From positions 5,008,460-5,042,786 of the forward strand of contig BFEA01000027.1 in assembly GCA_003427395.1 (NCBI GenBank): 34,327 bases of DNA, in the 5' to 3' direction. A program made the position numbers and the translations under genes. Of the stretch, positions 17,291-28,456 are shown one piece after another. Position 1 is the first letter of the stretch, and every line of letters starts with the position of its first letter. A model generated the notes under the pieces. It saw nothing but the letters and a program-made list of their open reading frames with translations. It was not told where the DNA came from and ran no database searches. This DNA comes from Chara braunii (Eukaryota; Streptophyta; Charophyceae; Charales; Characeae).

Positions 17291-18580
17291 TGCACAATGG
17301 ACAACGGATCAGATATTAAACTGATCAAAAGAGAAACTACACTTGATCTTATCCAAAAGGCTGAGAAAGGTATACTGTTTTAGCTCAAGGTTGCAGTGTG
17401 TCAAATTTGGTGTCATTCGGACTCTTGGAAATAGCTGTTTAGAAAACTGCTGAAAATTCTGAAACTTTATAGGAAGATTGTCACGGACGGCTGTGCATCC
17501 GGGCATGACACCTGGGGTACCCGGGCATGCAAACAAAAAAAAAGTAAAAGTTTTTCGGTTTTCTGAACTTTTCTCAACTTTTCTGCACTCTCCCAGAGGA
17601 CCCCAAATCCGGTCTCTTTTCTTTTTTTGAGAGTTGGCTGTCAAGCGGGTGGAAGGGGGGTATAATTCGGTTTTAAAGTGGCTAAAGGGCATGGTTGCTG
17701 TAACTCGTGTGCCAAATTGAGCCGCTGGGCTCCGGACGCGCCCAAAGACGGGTACAAACGGGCAGGCCTTGAAAAGAGGACTCAAAGAGGCCTTGAAAAA
17801 GGCCCAGGCCGACAGTTGACCGAAAAGTCAACAGTCAACTCGTGGACCCAGGCCCAGATCCGAGAAGTCAAAGTCAACAACAAAGATTTCCTGGCCGTTG
17901 ATCTGGAATGATCTAACAGTTGTCTGCAGGTTTCGGAAGATTCAGGCCTAGAGGAGTCCAGACCGAAATTGATACTGATCGGATGCCCTCACATGGACCG
18001 ATGCTGACCCTGAACAGCGGGAGTCGACGCTACAAAAGGTTGACCTCGCCACTGCTCGAGCATTCATCCTTGCGAGTTGCTTGCAGATACGACGCTGTGC
18101 GTGAGACTGGAGAGAAGATGCTGGCGCTAGACTGCTGGATGGGCGCCAGCCAGATATCATACTATTAAGAGAGGGAGAGGGCGGCCAAGACCGCGACCAT
18201 AGATGACGGCGAGGGAATAAGGAGAGGAGAGAGAGAGAGTGTGGGTACACATGGTAATGAGGAAACCTGTACTTCAATGACTTCGAACTGATGGTATTAT
18301 TGGATTGATAAGCTCATGGCATTGCACCACATTGTTATCTGCGACATGATTGGATGACGAGACTCGGTTCATTACAATGGTAACCAGCCAGACGTCTGGA
18401 CCGGTGTCGGGTGTCCAAAGTCAGTTCCCCACCTGAAATGGGACAGTTTAGGTTAGCCGGATGGTAAAGGTTGGTGTTAGGGGCCTAGCGGTAAAAAAAC
18501 AGGGCACCTCAGTCGACCCCTGTTTTTCGGCCCTCCATTCTTTGACAAATTGAAACTAGACCTACTATTATGTGTCTGAC
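17291..18580. other. Unassigned stretch
   Basis: No gene recognised. AGTTGACC/AGTCAAC words cluster at 17813-17880. GCCCGGGTACC-like palindromic words are near 17497-17530. Confidence 0.35.
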
Positions 18581-18802
18581 TCATACATGCGGCGCTCACA
18601 TGCGTGTAAGTTGTGCGCGTGCGCCGCATAGCGCACATGCGAGCACAGAAATAGGGTCAGTTAAAATTTTCAAAAAGGGCAGGCTATAGTAGCCGAATGT
18701 GCCTCTCCTGCAAGGAATATGAGCGAGAACGATAGACAGAATTCCAAACTGCAAAATCATGAAGTAGCCCTGATAGTCATATACCAAGCAGAGAGCACAA
18801 TG

Positions 18803-18929
18803 CAAAATAGGCCTCAGTTGGATATTCAGGCCAGCCTTCACTCAGGGAGGAAGGCACGAGGCTTGCTGGGGGCCGCAACACAGAACATTTGCATGCTCGA
18901 AAGGGCCTCGTGAGGACTCAGTCCTCGCA
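18803..18929 (-). repeat. 3' LTR, 5' end portion of gypsy 1
   Basis: Direct-repeat partner of 24669-24794. Shared words (minus strand): ACGAGGCCCTTT, GCATGCAAATGTTCTG, CCTGAATATCCA, TGAGGCCTATTTTG. Homology fades below 18803, so the rest of the 3' LTR is diverged, deleted or replaced. Confidence 0.75.
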
Positions 18930-18945
18930 TTCCATCCCCCTTAGC
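18930..18945 (-). promoter_or_regulatory. Polypurine tract of gypsy 1
   Basis: The minus strand reads AAGGGGGATGGAA immediately before the LTR start TGCGAGG. This is the expected plus-strand priming site of LTR elements. Confidence 0.65.
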
Positions 18946-18968
18946 TTCGAAAGTCTGCTGAGATGTTT

Positions 18969-19256
18969 CTACGCAGGTGCTTTCCCCTTCAACTTTCGTT
19001 CATACTCGGCCACGATCGGAGGTGTTGTTCTGACGAGCTCCTCTCTTGTGAACCAACGATCTTCCTTTGGGTCCGTATGATGCCTGAATCTGACCCGGTA
19101 CTTCCTCATAGGTTTGGGCAGTCTTCCCCTGCCCACAGGCTTGGGAACAGGCAAGTCTCTGTGTTCCAAAATGTCGTCGACGTCCACATGGCCATCCATG
19201 GTTGGGGGCAGCATTGACCTTCTTGATGGAAACTCCATCATGATGGCATCAATCAA
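18969..19256 (-). pseudogene. gypsy 1 polyprotein C terminus, chromodomain-like
   Basis: Reads VDVDDILEHRDLPVPKPVG, then LPKPMRKYRVRFRHHTD, then DRWFTREELV. The order [V/E]DILEHR, [K/R]YRVRF, W..[R]EEL matches the C-terminal chromodomain of chromoviruses, which guides integration. It ends with a stop about 25 bases before the polypurine tract. Everything between RNase H and this piece (the integrase) is missing. Confidence 0.65.
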
Positions 19257-19371
19257 TTATCAAGTTATATTGTCGGATTGGCCAAACTCAGTGATTAGCG
19301 CACCTAGCCCTAGGCGACAGCGCATCAACAACCTTGTCGTACTCTCCCTTCACATAGTCTACCTTAAAGTC

Positions 19372-19845
19372 CTACTGATCTATGACTTCAATCCAACGTT
19401 TGAGTGCGTCAGAGAGAACAGGTTGTGTCATGATCCACTTGAGGGTCTGATGGTCAGTTCTCAAATAGAAGAACCTTCCCAACAGATAGTGCCTCCTGTG
19501 GACAAGAGTCTTGTAGAGTTCCCTTTCGTAGATGGATTTCACCAACTTCTTTGACGACATCTTCTTGCTCATGTACTCGATTGGCCTCAACTTTTTCCCT
19601 TCCTGATGAGCCAACATTGCGCATATGCCATATTGGCTTGCATCAGTGATCGCAATGAATGGCTTTTCCGGTTCGGGAACCATGAGAACCTCATGATGCA
19701 TGAGGGCATACTTCAGCCTTTTGAAGGCACCCTGACACTTGTCTGTCCATTCCCATAAAGTGTCAAGGCGTGTTAGATCGGTCAAGGGGGCTGCTGCATT
19801 GCTATATTTTTTTACAAAATTGCGGTAGTGGCCTGTCATTCCCAA
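19372..19845 (-). pseudogene. gypsy 1 RNase H region
   Basis: Starts with the RT connection (MTGHYRNFVKKYSNAAAPL, then WEWTDKCQGAFKRLK). RNase H follows with ITDASQYGICAML, IYERELYKTLVHRRHYLLGR and TDHQTLKW. The catalytic Asp of TDAS, the Glu of YERE and the Asp of TDH are present. A TAG stop follows IEVIDQ. The terminal VDALSPR remains beyond it at about 19320. Confidence 0.85.
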
Positions 19846-19881
19846 GAACGATCTGACCTCAGTTACTGACTGAGGTCATGG

Positions 19882-20640
19882 TCATTCATGAATGTTAGCC
19901 ACCTTCACATCTTCGGGCCTAATCCCATCCACAAATATCTCATGACCCAAGTACAAGATTTTAGTGCGACCAAACTCGCATTTCTCTAAGTTGATCTTAT
20001 ACTTGTGTTGCTGTAGGAGTAAAAGTGCAAGGTCTACATGCCGCACATGCTCCTCGACTGTTCTGATGAAGATAAGAATATTGTTGAGGTACACAACGAC
20101 AAACTTATCCGAGTAGTCATGAAACACCGTGTTCATGGCATGCTGGAATGTACCCGGCGCATTGCAAAGGCCAAAAGGCATCACTACAAACTCGTACAGA
20201 CCGTACCAGGTGTGGAATGCAGTTTTGTGTTGGTCTTCGGGTCTAATGGCAATTTGACGGTAGTCGGACTTCAAGTCTATCTTTGTCAAAGTACTTACAT
20301 CCTTGCACCCTATCCAATAGGTCATCGATGCGGGGTAGAGGCTCTGTGTTCTTCACATTGATGGCATTGAGGCCTCTATTATCAATGCACATCATTAATG
20401 ATCCCCCCTTTTCCGGAACGAAAAGAACAGGTGACCCGAAGGGAGAAATGCTAGGCCGTATCCAACCCTTCTTTCAGTTGCCGACGAAGCTCATCCAACT
20501 CGGTCGGAGCCATCCTATAGATCCTCCCCTTAGGCGTTTTGCTGCTTGGGATTGCCTCTATGGAGTGGACAACCTACTTGTTTACAACCCCCGAAGGCTC
20601 CTCAAACAGATCAGGGTACTTAGCAAGCAACGACAACTTC
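19882..20640 (-). pseudogene. gypsy 1 reverse transcriptase, frameshifted
   Basis: The upstream part (about 20640-20330) reads KYPDLFEEPSGVVNK-stop, then SKTPKGRIYRMAPTELDEL, then [20 protein letters not shown]. Frameshifts and a stop lie around 20450 and 20290. From 20325 it is open: [63 protein letters not shown]. The catalytic YLDD is YLNN, so both metal-binding Asp are lost. Inactive by inspection. Confidence 0.88.
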
Positions 20641-21473
20641 TATATCTGGGGGTGATTTAACCGCCTTCCCTTTCTCAAAGACGAAGACTAAGCACATACC
20701 CTTCTCTTGGTTATGTTTATAACAATTATAAAATGTTGTTGTACATATGCAGCCGTACGAGTCTATCAAACTGCTAGCCTTATACTTAGTGAGTCTAACT
20801 ATCCTCCCTTCTGACAATACATGCTTAAGCACCTTTCGAGGTTGTACATGCTTCATACTTAGCAACATGTCGAATGGCAAGTCGTCGCTAATGAAATCTT
20901 ATGATTGAGTTCCCCACCTTCGCAATAGAAGGTCCAGACCACGTCCTTCACGTAGTCGTTGACAACCATGCGCTCTTTGTTGGCCAGCAGAGTTGCTACA
21001 GATCTTCCCAAGCGCTGCACCCGGTCCCCTAGGCGCAGTCTCCCAACACATTCGCGACTTATGAAGTTTCGGGTGGAGCTGATGTCTATGAAGGCACCGC
21101 ACTTGCGGCCACCCACACCGACTTCCACAACGAAATGCTCCCCTTTAGGACCTTTGGACACATCTAACGAACGGAGTGTCGTTTGGTCTAGATGCGTATG
21201 CGGGGTGACAAGTGAGTCAATAGCCTCAGCCAACTCCGAAAGTGGTGAGGGGACGCTATCCACCTCAGCATGAGTAGAAGCAGCTACAAGTTCTATTGGC
21301 CAATGTGTTTCCCTGGGTTGAGCTCGTAGAAGCTCCTCCCTGGGTTGAAGATCCCCCAAACCCACCTTTGGGTGGGATCTTCTGAGAAACCTTTGCATTC
21401 TTGCATCTAAACTACTGATGGTACTCGTCGTAGTTAATGCAAGCTCCCCGTGAATAACCGTCCCTCCACACAT
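20641..21473 (-). pseudogene. gypsy 1 protease-like region
   Basis: The core is VEVGVGGRKCGAFIDISSTR followed by NFISRECVGRL, the layout of a retroelement aspartic protease (normally ALIDSGATHNFIS). The catalytic D-S/T-G is D-I-S here, so it should be inactive. Upstream is a linker with PRETHWPIELVAAST. Downstream to 20641 the sequence is weakly conserved and frame-shifted. Confidence 0.7.
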
Positions 21474-23096
21474 CTTGATCCATACCCGCCCTCACCCAAG
21501 CTGGAATCTTGTTTGAGTTATGAGCTTGCCCTTGACTCTTTTGCTGGCCGCCCTTGCCGCGACCAACAACCTTCCTTTGGTTACCACAGTGAGGTTTCCA
21601 CCCTTTAGACTTTCCTCGTTCCCTACTATGTTTCCTCCACAATCTCGGAAAGGTCGTCAATCTCGGTTTGATTCCCATCGGAATCAACCATCATCAATCG
21701 ACTACCCTTCTTCTTCCACTCTTGCGAAGTCTTCTTCATCCTACTATCCATTGCAGATTGTTGTGCCCCTCCTAGCTTGGCCTCCAAATCTAAGGCCTTC
21801 TTCCTGATGGAGTCAAGAGTGTGATATTCGATATTAGCCTCGTTGACCATCAAGTTCTTGATGTCTGTGGGAAAAGATCTTAAGAACATGGTCAGTAGGA
21901 CCAGTGGGTCAGAGCGTACACCCGGGACGACAATGAGCTTTTCCATGGCAGTGGTGAGCTCTCGCGCGGACTTGTACTTCTTTGTATCGAGTCGGGCCAA
22001 TACATCAATAGCTTGTTGAGCCTATTGAGGATTGTGCCATCACAACCAACCCCATAAAGCTTTCTAAGGCATGGGTCTTTGCCCAATCATTCGTGCGTCT
22101 GCCGAATCCCTTAGATGCCACTAGTCCATCTAGCCATCTCGCTGCCGAACCCTGCGGCAGTGATCACCTCTTCCTCGCGAAATGTCCTCTTCGTCCTTAC
22201 CCACACTGGAACCGTCCTCAACAAAGTGTCAAGTGCCTCATCCTTCTTGTCTCCAGAGAAGGTCTGAAGTGGTTTCAATGGAGTCTTGGGGTATCAAGGC
22301 TGCTGTAGTCCCATTGGTGGGACCTGCTGCTGCACTGTACCTGCGGCAGCTGGACCTGAGGCTAAAGAAGCAGCAGTTTGTGGTGATGCTGCTGACTTAC
22401 CACTTGGCGGAACGCCAAATTGAGGGACAAAGGGGCCTGTCATTGCGGTAATGGTTGCGGCGATGGAAAAGTTGTTGCTGGTCTAATACTAGGCCCGCCT
22501 GTTGTGGAAGGGGCTGCTCTTGCCTTCCCTTGCATAGCGCACAATATCTGGTCAAGGGTGTCCTAGATGCCATCTAGTCTGCTGTCCATGTATGCGTACA
22601 TGCTCAGCATGACCGCCTTGAGGATTTTATTTGAGTCATCAAGGGTTGCGTCATCTAACCCTTCTGCAGCTTTGTCTGCCTCTTTGTGTTCTTATCTGGC
22701 TTTTTCTATTTCTAATCTCCATTTCTCTTTCGGTAGCTTCTCTGAGTTCCTTCTCTAACCGTAAGCAGATCAACTCCACCTGCTGGAGTTCTATCGCCTC
22801 CCTAGTGGGGCTAGGTGGCTGGTTGAACAGGACTGTATGCCTGACGTCTGCTGACCCTGAGAAGAAGCAATAGAGCTTGACATAGCTCCAGCAGTGGCTG
22901 CTGCCTCTGCTAGAACCTGCTCCGCTGCTGCTGCTGCTTTCCCAGCCCTCTGCAAACGTTCAGCCACAACCTCACGTTGTATAGCTCTCTCGCCCCCGGG
23001 TGGTAAGGCCTGATGTACAATAGGTATCCTAAGAGAATCCTGTCGTGTCACCCTTCTTCCTGCAGATCTATTCTCCCCATTACCTTGACCACTCAT
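21412..23096 (-). pseudogene. gypsy 1 gag, frameshifted
   Basis: Begins ATG at 23096 (MSGQGNGENRSAGRRVTRQD), then an Ala/Glu-rich helical segment. After a degraded middle (22790-22010), a capsid-like piece at 22000-21626 reads YKSARELTTAMEKLIVVPGV, MFLRSFPTDIKNLM, DSIRKKALDLEAKLGG. This resembles the second gypsy element's KSVHALKSTMDELIVVPGHG. A basic Gly/Lys tail to 21412 ends CINYDEYHQ, possibly a ruined zinc knuckle. Confidence 0.75.
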
Positions 23097-23454
23097 CAGT
23101 AAAGCAGAGCACTATCTGTACTAGCGCCCTCACTGAGGCCTACCACAGCATGTGTCTGACTGAGATGTAAAACAAATAAACTAACCAAATATTCGGCAAG
23201 GCGCCCAACTACCGAGCAAGTGGTGTCAACAACATAAACACAGATTGTGGAAATGATCTATTCCTACTTCCAATTAGTTCTCGCACAGCAGCACTAGACA
23301 GAACTGGAAATGGTAGACTGCTACAGTTCTACCCTAATGTTGCTTGTCAGGCCTTAGCAGTCAATCACACATCAACAAATCGAAAATTAAAAAATAAATC
23401 ACTTGCGCAGGTGTATGCAGCAATGCGAATAGTTGTGCCAATGTCCGAGCACCA

Positions 23455-24794
23455 ATTGGAACCTTCCCTCCCCTGTATCCGACAATCCTGTGTTGCATCA
23501 TCAAGCAGCAAAGGTGTGCATATCGGCCCACCCCTGTGCCCAGGAAACCATTTATGACCAGCCCTGCACTTTCTTTATCCTCGTGTGCAACAAGCCTTAC
23601 ACCGACAGCCTGGCTGATCAAGAGGCAATTTAAGGACAGCCCCCAAAGTCCTCAGAAAGTATTTAACTTTGCACACAGGACGACCATCGCAGTCGGGTAT
23701 CGGTTTCCCACCAGAGGTTCTTTATAGACGGTCTGGTATGCGTCTCTCCCACATAGGACTGGACGGTCCACGCCCCCTCTGCAGCGCAGCAAAGAACTCA
23801 AAGGACAATGCAGCATGGCCTGCGTGCACTACTCCCGTGGGTTGGCGTGGTGACCATGACCCGTGCTTCGTCCAGGGCCCTTCAGAGGCACCGCCCTCTC
23901 CTACCAGATGCTCCACCAGGAAGAATGTCGACTCTTAAGGTAGAGTGCTCACGACTCCTGACCAAGAAGACTCTCAACTCAAACTCGCTTACTCGCGGTA
24001 AGAAGATATTGACCTGGGAAGATAAGGTAAAGGGACAACGTACCTGAAGATAGCTGACCCAACCACAAATTTCTCACCAATAGACCCGACGTGCAATTTG
24101 ATGACCGGTCATAGCCTCCGTACCACACACAACGCAATAAAGTGCCACCTCAGCCAAAATGCAATGTCTGCATGCTCTCATCATTCCACATACATCAGCT
24201 GTCGCCCAGCTCCCACACTACCGCCACAGCCTTCCAGCGACGCTCCCCTCTACCCGGGAGTGGCTAAATCAAGCCAGCGCCAATGTATCCTCACTGCGTA
24301 GAAGCTTCGTCGGCACACCAAGTAACAAAGTCGCCAGCGCCGGTAACGGCAATATCGAACCAGCTCCGACAGTTTCAGATACTGGCCTGGGCTCCGTGCA
24401 GTTAGGCACGTCCAGGTAGCCTGCGAGGCCCCAAGTGTTCTGCGCGTTCTCGTTGGCTCACGGCATGTGTGTGCAAAGGAGCTGCTTTCTCATTGGTCCG
24501 TGACCTCTCCCTGATGTGTTGGCCTCTCAGTGCATGTGCCCAGGGCGCAACCACCTGAGCTCTGGGCTCAACTGTTCGGCGCAGCTGCTACTTCTGGAAG
24601 GAGCCAGGAGAGGCTAATGTTGCTCTGTAACCACCTGGCGTGCTGCAACTGTCTGAAACCCGACATACGCAAAATGTCCAAAATAGGCCTCAGTATGGAT
24701 ATTCAGGCCCGCCTTCACTTAGGGCACAAGGCTTGCTGGGCGCCCAGAACATTTGCATGCCTGAAAAGGGCCTCGTAAGGGCTTAGTCTTCGCA
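23455..24794 (-). repeat. 5' LTR of gypsy 1
   Basis: Starts TGCGAAGAC at 24794. The 3' limit is placed before a primer-site candidate at 23446-23460 (minus: CCAATTGGTGCTCGG), which is weak. TATA-like TATAAAG lies at 23726-23720, about 270 bases before that limit, as expected for a U3/R/U5 layout. Only the first 130 bases have a partner in the 3' LTR. Confidence 0.55.
23720..23726 (-). promoter_or_regulatory. TATA-like box in gypsy 1 LTR
   Basis: The minus strand reads GTCTATAAAGAACC. Placement in the LTR about 630 bases before the gag ATG fits an LTR promoter. Confidence 0.5.
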
Positions 24795-25080
24795 CTCCCT
24801 TCTGAAAATTTGAAGTGCACCAAAAAAAAAATTGGGGTCACATCGTACTGCTCATTGGATCTCATCTTTTTTCCAAGAGGTCCCCAGCAGAGAATTGGTA
24901 GGGGTCCCATGTCTTTGGAAAGACGTTCATCGAAATGCTAGACGGACACGAGCAGGCCAGCAATATATTGTGGATTCGGATTCAGGTCTGTGTTCCATCA
25001 GTTATGGGTTACTGACTAGTAACACTACAGTAGCTCTCTCGTTTTTTCCTTTTTCCTTTCCTTACATTCAGTGACCCTAA
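24795..25080. other. Unassigned stretch
   Basis: Flank of gypsy 1. No gene is recognised. Confidence 0.4.
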
Positions 25081-25202
25081 GGGCCTCGCTCCACTCATCA
25101 CCACGTGCACAAAAGAGAAAACATATGGCGGCGTATGGTTCCAGTTTCTAGGAGAAGATTCATCCTGGTTTTCCACATTTGGTGAGTAGTGGAGTGAAGC
25201 CA
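25081..25202 (+). mobile_element. MITE with about 30-bp TIRs, second full copy
   Basis: Left GGGCCTCGCTCCACTCATCA and right TGGTGAGTAGTGGAGTGAAGC are inverted repeats. The middle shares ACATATGGCGGCGTATGG and GAAGATTCAT with the copies at 15308-15782. Confidence 0.75.
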
Positions 25203-25374
25203 TGAAAATCACATGCCGAGTAAGTCAGCGACGCATAACTGCTGAAACACGGACCTGACTTCCTACAAGCCCAGCGACTACCCTTTTCCTGCCGAGGAGA
25301 CCCTCACTAATTTTTGGCAGGGGCCTTTTCAAGTACCGGCAGGAGTTTTCTAAATAATGTGAAAGGGCTCTTTG

Positions 25375-25400
25375 CTCTCTCTCTCTCTCTCTCTCTCTAG
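25375..25400. repeat. CT microsatellite
   Basis: About 12 CT units. Confidence 0.85.
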
Positions 25401-25539
25401 CATGTATACACACATCACGGTCTTTTTTTCTTTTCTTTTTCTTTTTTGGCGCATCAGTGATTTGCGTGGTGCACCTCACATATGCGCCGCAAGTATGCTC
25501 TGATTATATCGTTTTGTCCTCCTACTGACACACCTATTA

Positions 25540-26339
25540 TCAGGTTATTTTACCCTTCCTCTCTTTTCTTCGGATACTTGGTCGAGGATGCGTGTGCACT
25601 TCATCATACGTATGAAGACAAAATCTCGCATGGGCTATCCCTTCATAATCCTCATGGCACAAGGCATGCGAACCACATGCTAGCTGAATTTCCGACGGAT
25701 CATCACAAAGAGGCATTGAGCAGGTTTCTTCGGTTTCCTCAGCATTTATTCCCTCTCTATTGGCAGATGACGACGACAGGGATTGATCCAAAGCAAGGGT
25801 GTTTAACTGCTGCAAGATTTGGTCTGCAACACCTCGCCCTGGTGGAGATAACCTATCACTACAGCGCCCTGTAGGTGGCTCATATGGTAGTCTATTTTCC
25901 TCCGCAGGCTGCTGCATCTATCGTTCGTCTGGCAAGTTGGAAGGAAATCCGTCTGTGCAAGCAGTAGCTGTATGCCCAACCCCGCAAGTGGAACATGTTA
26001 GGAGATGATGTCGTGGATGATGACACCGGGGATACTCCACGCAGTAGAGACACATACTTTCTGTGACAGCTTCCTGGAAACATTGACAACACATGGCATG
26101 TTGCTGACATGTCAGCAGTAATGAAGGCTGACATGCGCAGCTATTCATGCATGGCAGATCAAGCCCACAGCAGCCTGCTGGGCAAGTAATCAGGGAATGC
26201 GGAGGATGAGCACAAGACAAAGGCAGAGGCTGGGGAGCGACCATCCCTCCGTAGTGTTCAGAGCAGAGGCTATGCCGTGGACATGCTGACAGAAATGTAG
26301 CTGTGCAACGACACAATGGGAGGGCACAGCCACCATCCC
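25540..26339 (-). CDS. Cys/His-rich protein with repeated RING-like modules (one internal stop)
   Basis: One reading frame runs about 265 codons, broken by a single TAG at 25918-25920 directly followed by ATG. Three modules share the pattern C-x(1-4)-C-x(6-9)-C-x2-H-x2-C-x2-[CHD]-[YF]: LSACPRHSLCSEHY (about 26290), LLLTCQQHAMCCQCF then MCLYC (about 26100-26050), and IQLACGSHALCHEDY then RFCLHTY (about 25690-25630). Module two keeps all ligands of a RING-type cross-brace (C..C, C-x2-H, C-x2-C, C-x2-C). RING domains bind zinc and usually recruit ubiquitin E2 enzymes, but that role is not shown here. A Ser/Glu-rich linker separates modules two and three. A splice acceptor (ACACACACAG at 26340) could open the exon. 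No family was recognised. Confidence 0.55.
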
Positions 26340-26344
26340 CTGTG

Positions 26345-26900
26345 TGTGTTATGTGTGTGTGTTTCTAGGCTACCACAGTGGGCCGGGACTACTTGCCCGG
26401 CCGGGCCAAGAAAATAGAAAAAAAAAAACTCATAACGGTTTTTTTAATTTAATTTCTTATTTTTAATTTGGTAAGGAGTTTCGATGTGACCCTGACGCAT
26501 AGGGGAGGGGACCTGAGGGGAGGCACAGGGATTGGTCCTGTTGGCATGGTCCCTGATGCTACCGGCTGTCCCCTAGCCGGTATCGCCCACCTGCACGTCG
26601 GGAGCAGCCGCAGCATGTTCTCTCGTGAACACGGGTCTGGCTGCTACAGGGTTCCGAGTATGCCTACAATTAGTAGTGGTATGTAGGTAGTGTGAGGTCA
26701 AATTGAGAGAAGAATATAACTTTTTTAAATTGAAAAAACAAGTTGTTCAGGTTTTTTTCTGCATAGCATTTTTTCCGGTTTTTTTTTTTTTTTTTCGCTG
26801 GGAGCTTCTTTGGTCCTTGCACGGCCGGGGTGCCCGGTAAAAAAGGTGACCCGGGTGACCCCGCTGGTAGCCTAGGTGTGTTTCGTATTTTCACCACAAC
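26345..26900. other. Unassigned stretch
   Basis: GC palindromes (GCCCGGCCGGGC at about 26395) and T-runs. No gene supported. Confidence 0.4.
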
Positions 26901-26918
26901 AGCCCCTATTCCACCCAG

Positions 26919-27137
26919 ATGAGTAGATCCAAAATCAAAGCATATTCAATCCTATTGCAGACAACGAAAGCCCTTGAGTTGACGCTATCCAACAATGAAA
27001 CAGTTTCACCTCTATCGCAAGCAATATGGAGTATAATAGAGGCATGTAAAGTTGTAAACCCCTTTCTTCATGGTGTTCATGTTTGCTTTGTTTGGGGCAC
27101 CCCTTTCACCTCTCATGTACAAGGCTCGCCACGTTGA
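26919..27137 (+). CDS. Short uncharacterised ORF
   Basis: A 72-residue frame beginning MSRSKIKAYSILLQTTKALE after CACCCAG. It ends at the edge of the 283-bp duplication. It is not low-complexity and has balanced composition. A GTG at about 27070 could be a donor. It could be a chance frame or an exon. No domain is recognised. Confidence 0.2.
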   Translation: MSRSKIKAYSILLQTTKALELTLSNNETVSPLSQAIWSIIEACKVVNPFLHGVHVCFVWGTPFTSHVQGSPR

Positions 27138-27166
27138 CTGTGGTTGAGCGCGAGCTGCCCACATCC

Positions 27167-27732
27167 CTGTGTGCCATAACGGCCCGCTTGCACACTATGA
27201 AAGGAGGCAGAGCAAAGGCGGGGGTGTATTGAACTATATTCCTGTTGATTTCTTCGCAGATCTTCGACTTATATTTTGTCTGTTTCTCTTAATAATGTTC
27301 ATTCGTATGTATTACTAGCAATACAAGAGCGGGGGCGGGGGGGAGAAAACCACTCTAGAATGGCACATGCGGACAGTCAGTGTGTGGGTTGCATAAGATT
27401 TTTGCAACTGTCGTTGCCTATGGTAAGTGCCTATGATAAGTGACAACCTGTGTGTGCCATAACGGCCCGCTTGCACACTATGAAAGGAGGCTGAGCAAAG
27501 GCGGAGGTGTATTGAACTATATTCCTGTTGATTTCTTGGCAGATCTTCGACTTATATTTTGTCTGTTTCTCTTAATGATGCTCATTCGTATGTATTACTA
27601 GCAATACACAAGTGGCCGGGGGGAAGAAAACCACTCTAGAATGGCACATGAGGACAGTCAGTGTGTGGGTTGCATAGGATTTTAGCAACAGTCGTTGCCT
27701 ATGGTAAGTGCCTATGATAAGTGACAACCTGT
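27167..27732. repeat. 283-bp tandem duplication
   Basis: Two copies (27167-27449 and 27450-27732) with about ten differences. Each runs from GTGCCATAACGGCCCGCTTG through GTTGATTTCTT and CATTCGTATGTATTACTAGC to ATGATAAGTGACAACCTGTG. No ORF is conserved between them. Confidence 0.9.
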
Positions 27733-27749
27733 GTGTGTGTGTGTGTCTG

Positions 27750-27807
<58 letters not shown>
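27731..27807. repeat. GT then AC inverted microsatellite
   Basis: Eight or nine GT units, CTGAGC, then about 27 AC units to 27807. The two runs are complementary and can fold into a hairpin. Confidence 0.9.
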
Positions 27808-27809
<2 letters not shown>

Positions 27810-27933
27810 GGCAAAGGAGCATTACAAGCTGATGAATGAATTGCACAAGAAAACAATGAAATAGCATTTCCTTAATTCCAGGCAGCGAGCTGAAACGGTT
27901 TCACCCAGTTGACCCGACATTTGTAGACACAGA

Positions 27934-28130
27934 GATTCGATCCCTAGACCTGTGCCCAAACCCTGTACATTGACCCTGTGTGCTGAGTGAGATTCGATCC
28001 CTAGACCTACCCTGTACTCTGTACATTGACCCTGTGTGCTGAGTGAGATTCGATCCCTAGACCTACCCTGTACCCTGCACATAGGCCCAGCGATCTGTGT
28101 GAGAGTCGATCCCTAGGTCTGTAGGTTAGG
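27934..28130. repeat. 56/57-bp minisatellite in LTR
   Basis: Four units starting GATTCGATCCCTAGACCT at 27934, 27991, 28047 and (diverged) 28103. Linkers share CCTGTACATTGACCCTGTGT. Its position upstream of the TATA box suits an LTR enhancer-type array. Confidence 0.85.
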
Positions 28131-28456
28131 AGTTGAGTCTGTTACCAGTAGGCCTAAAGAGTCTGTTCTAGAAGTCTCTACCTAAGTCTACTGTGGGCCT
28201 AGAGACTGTCTGTAAGTCTGTAGGCTCTAGAAGGTCGTGGGTCCCTGTAGGCAGTCCAGTCAGCAGGTACCTGGGTAAGGGCTGCACGCGGGGAAGGTTC
28301 TGGAGCACGCGGAGAGTTCCACACGTTTTGGCCAAGGAGGCCCACGCGGTTTGGAAACTTCCAGGCCCGGGCTCACGCGTTTTGGAGAGGCCCAGGCCCA
28401 CGCGTTTTGGCCCAGGCCCAGCGTTTTGAGGCAGGGCGCAGCCACCTCTGGTGAAG

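Larger units (their letters stand above)
18803..24794 (-). mobile_element. Ty3/gypsy retrotransposon 1, degenerate, integrase deleted
   Basis: Order on the minus strand: LTR start (24794), TATA-like box (23720-23726), gag (23096-21412), protease-like (about 21200), RT (about 20640-19882), RNase H (19845-19372), chromodomain-like tail (19256-18969), polypurine tract (18930-18945) and second LTR start (18929). The LTR ends match over about 130 bases: TGCGAAGACTAAGCCC at 24794 and TGCGAGGACTGAGTCC at 18929, both followed by ACGAGGCCC and GCATGCAAATGTTCTG. RT before RNase H, followed by a chromodomain-like end, identifies Ty3/gypsy. The integrase zinc finger and DDE core are absent between 19372 and 19256. 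Confidence 0.85.

Noticed and set aside
27934-28130. CRISPR-like array
   Set aside because: Units are contiguous 56-57 bp repeats with repeated linkers, not unique spacers, in a eukaryotic LTR.
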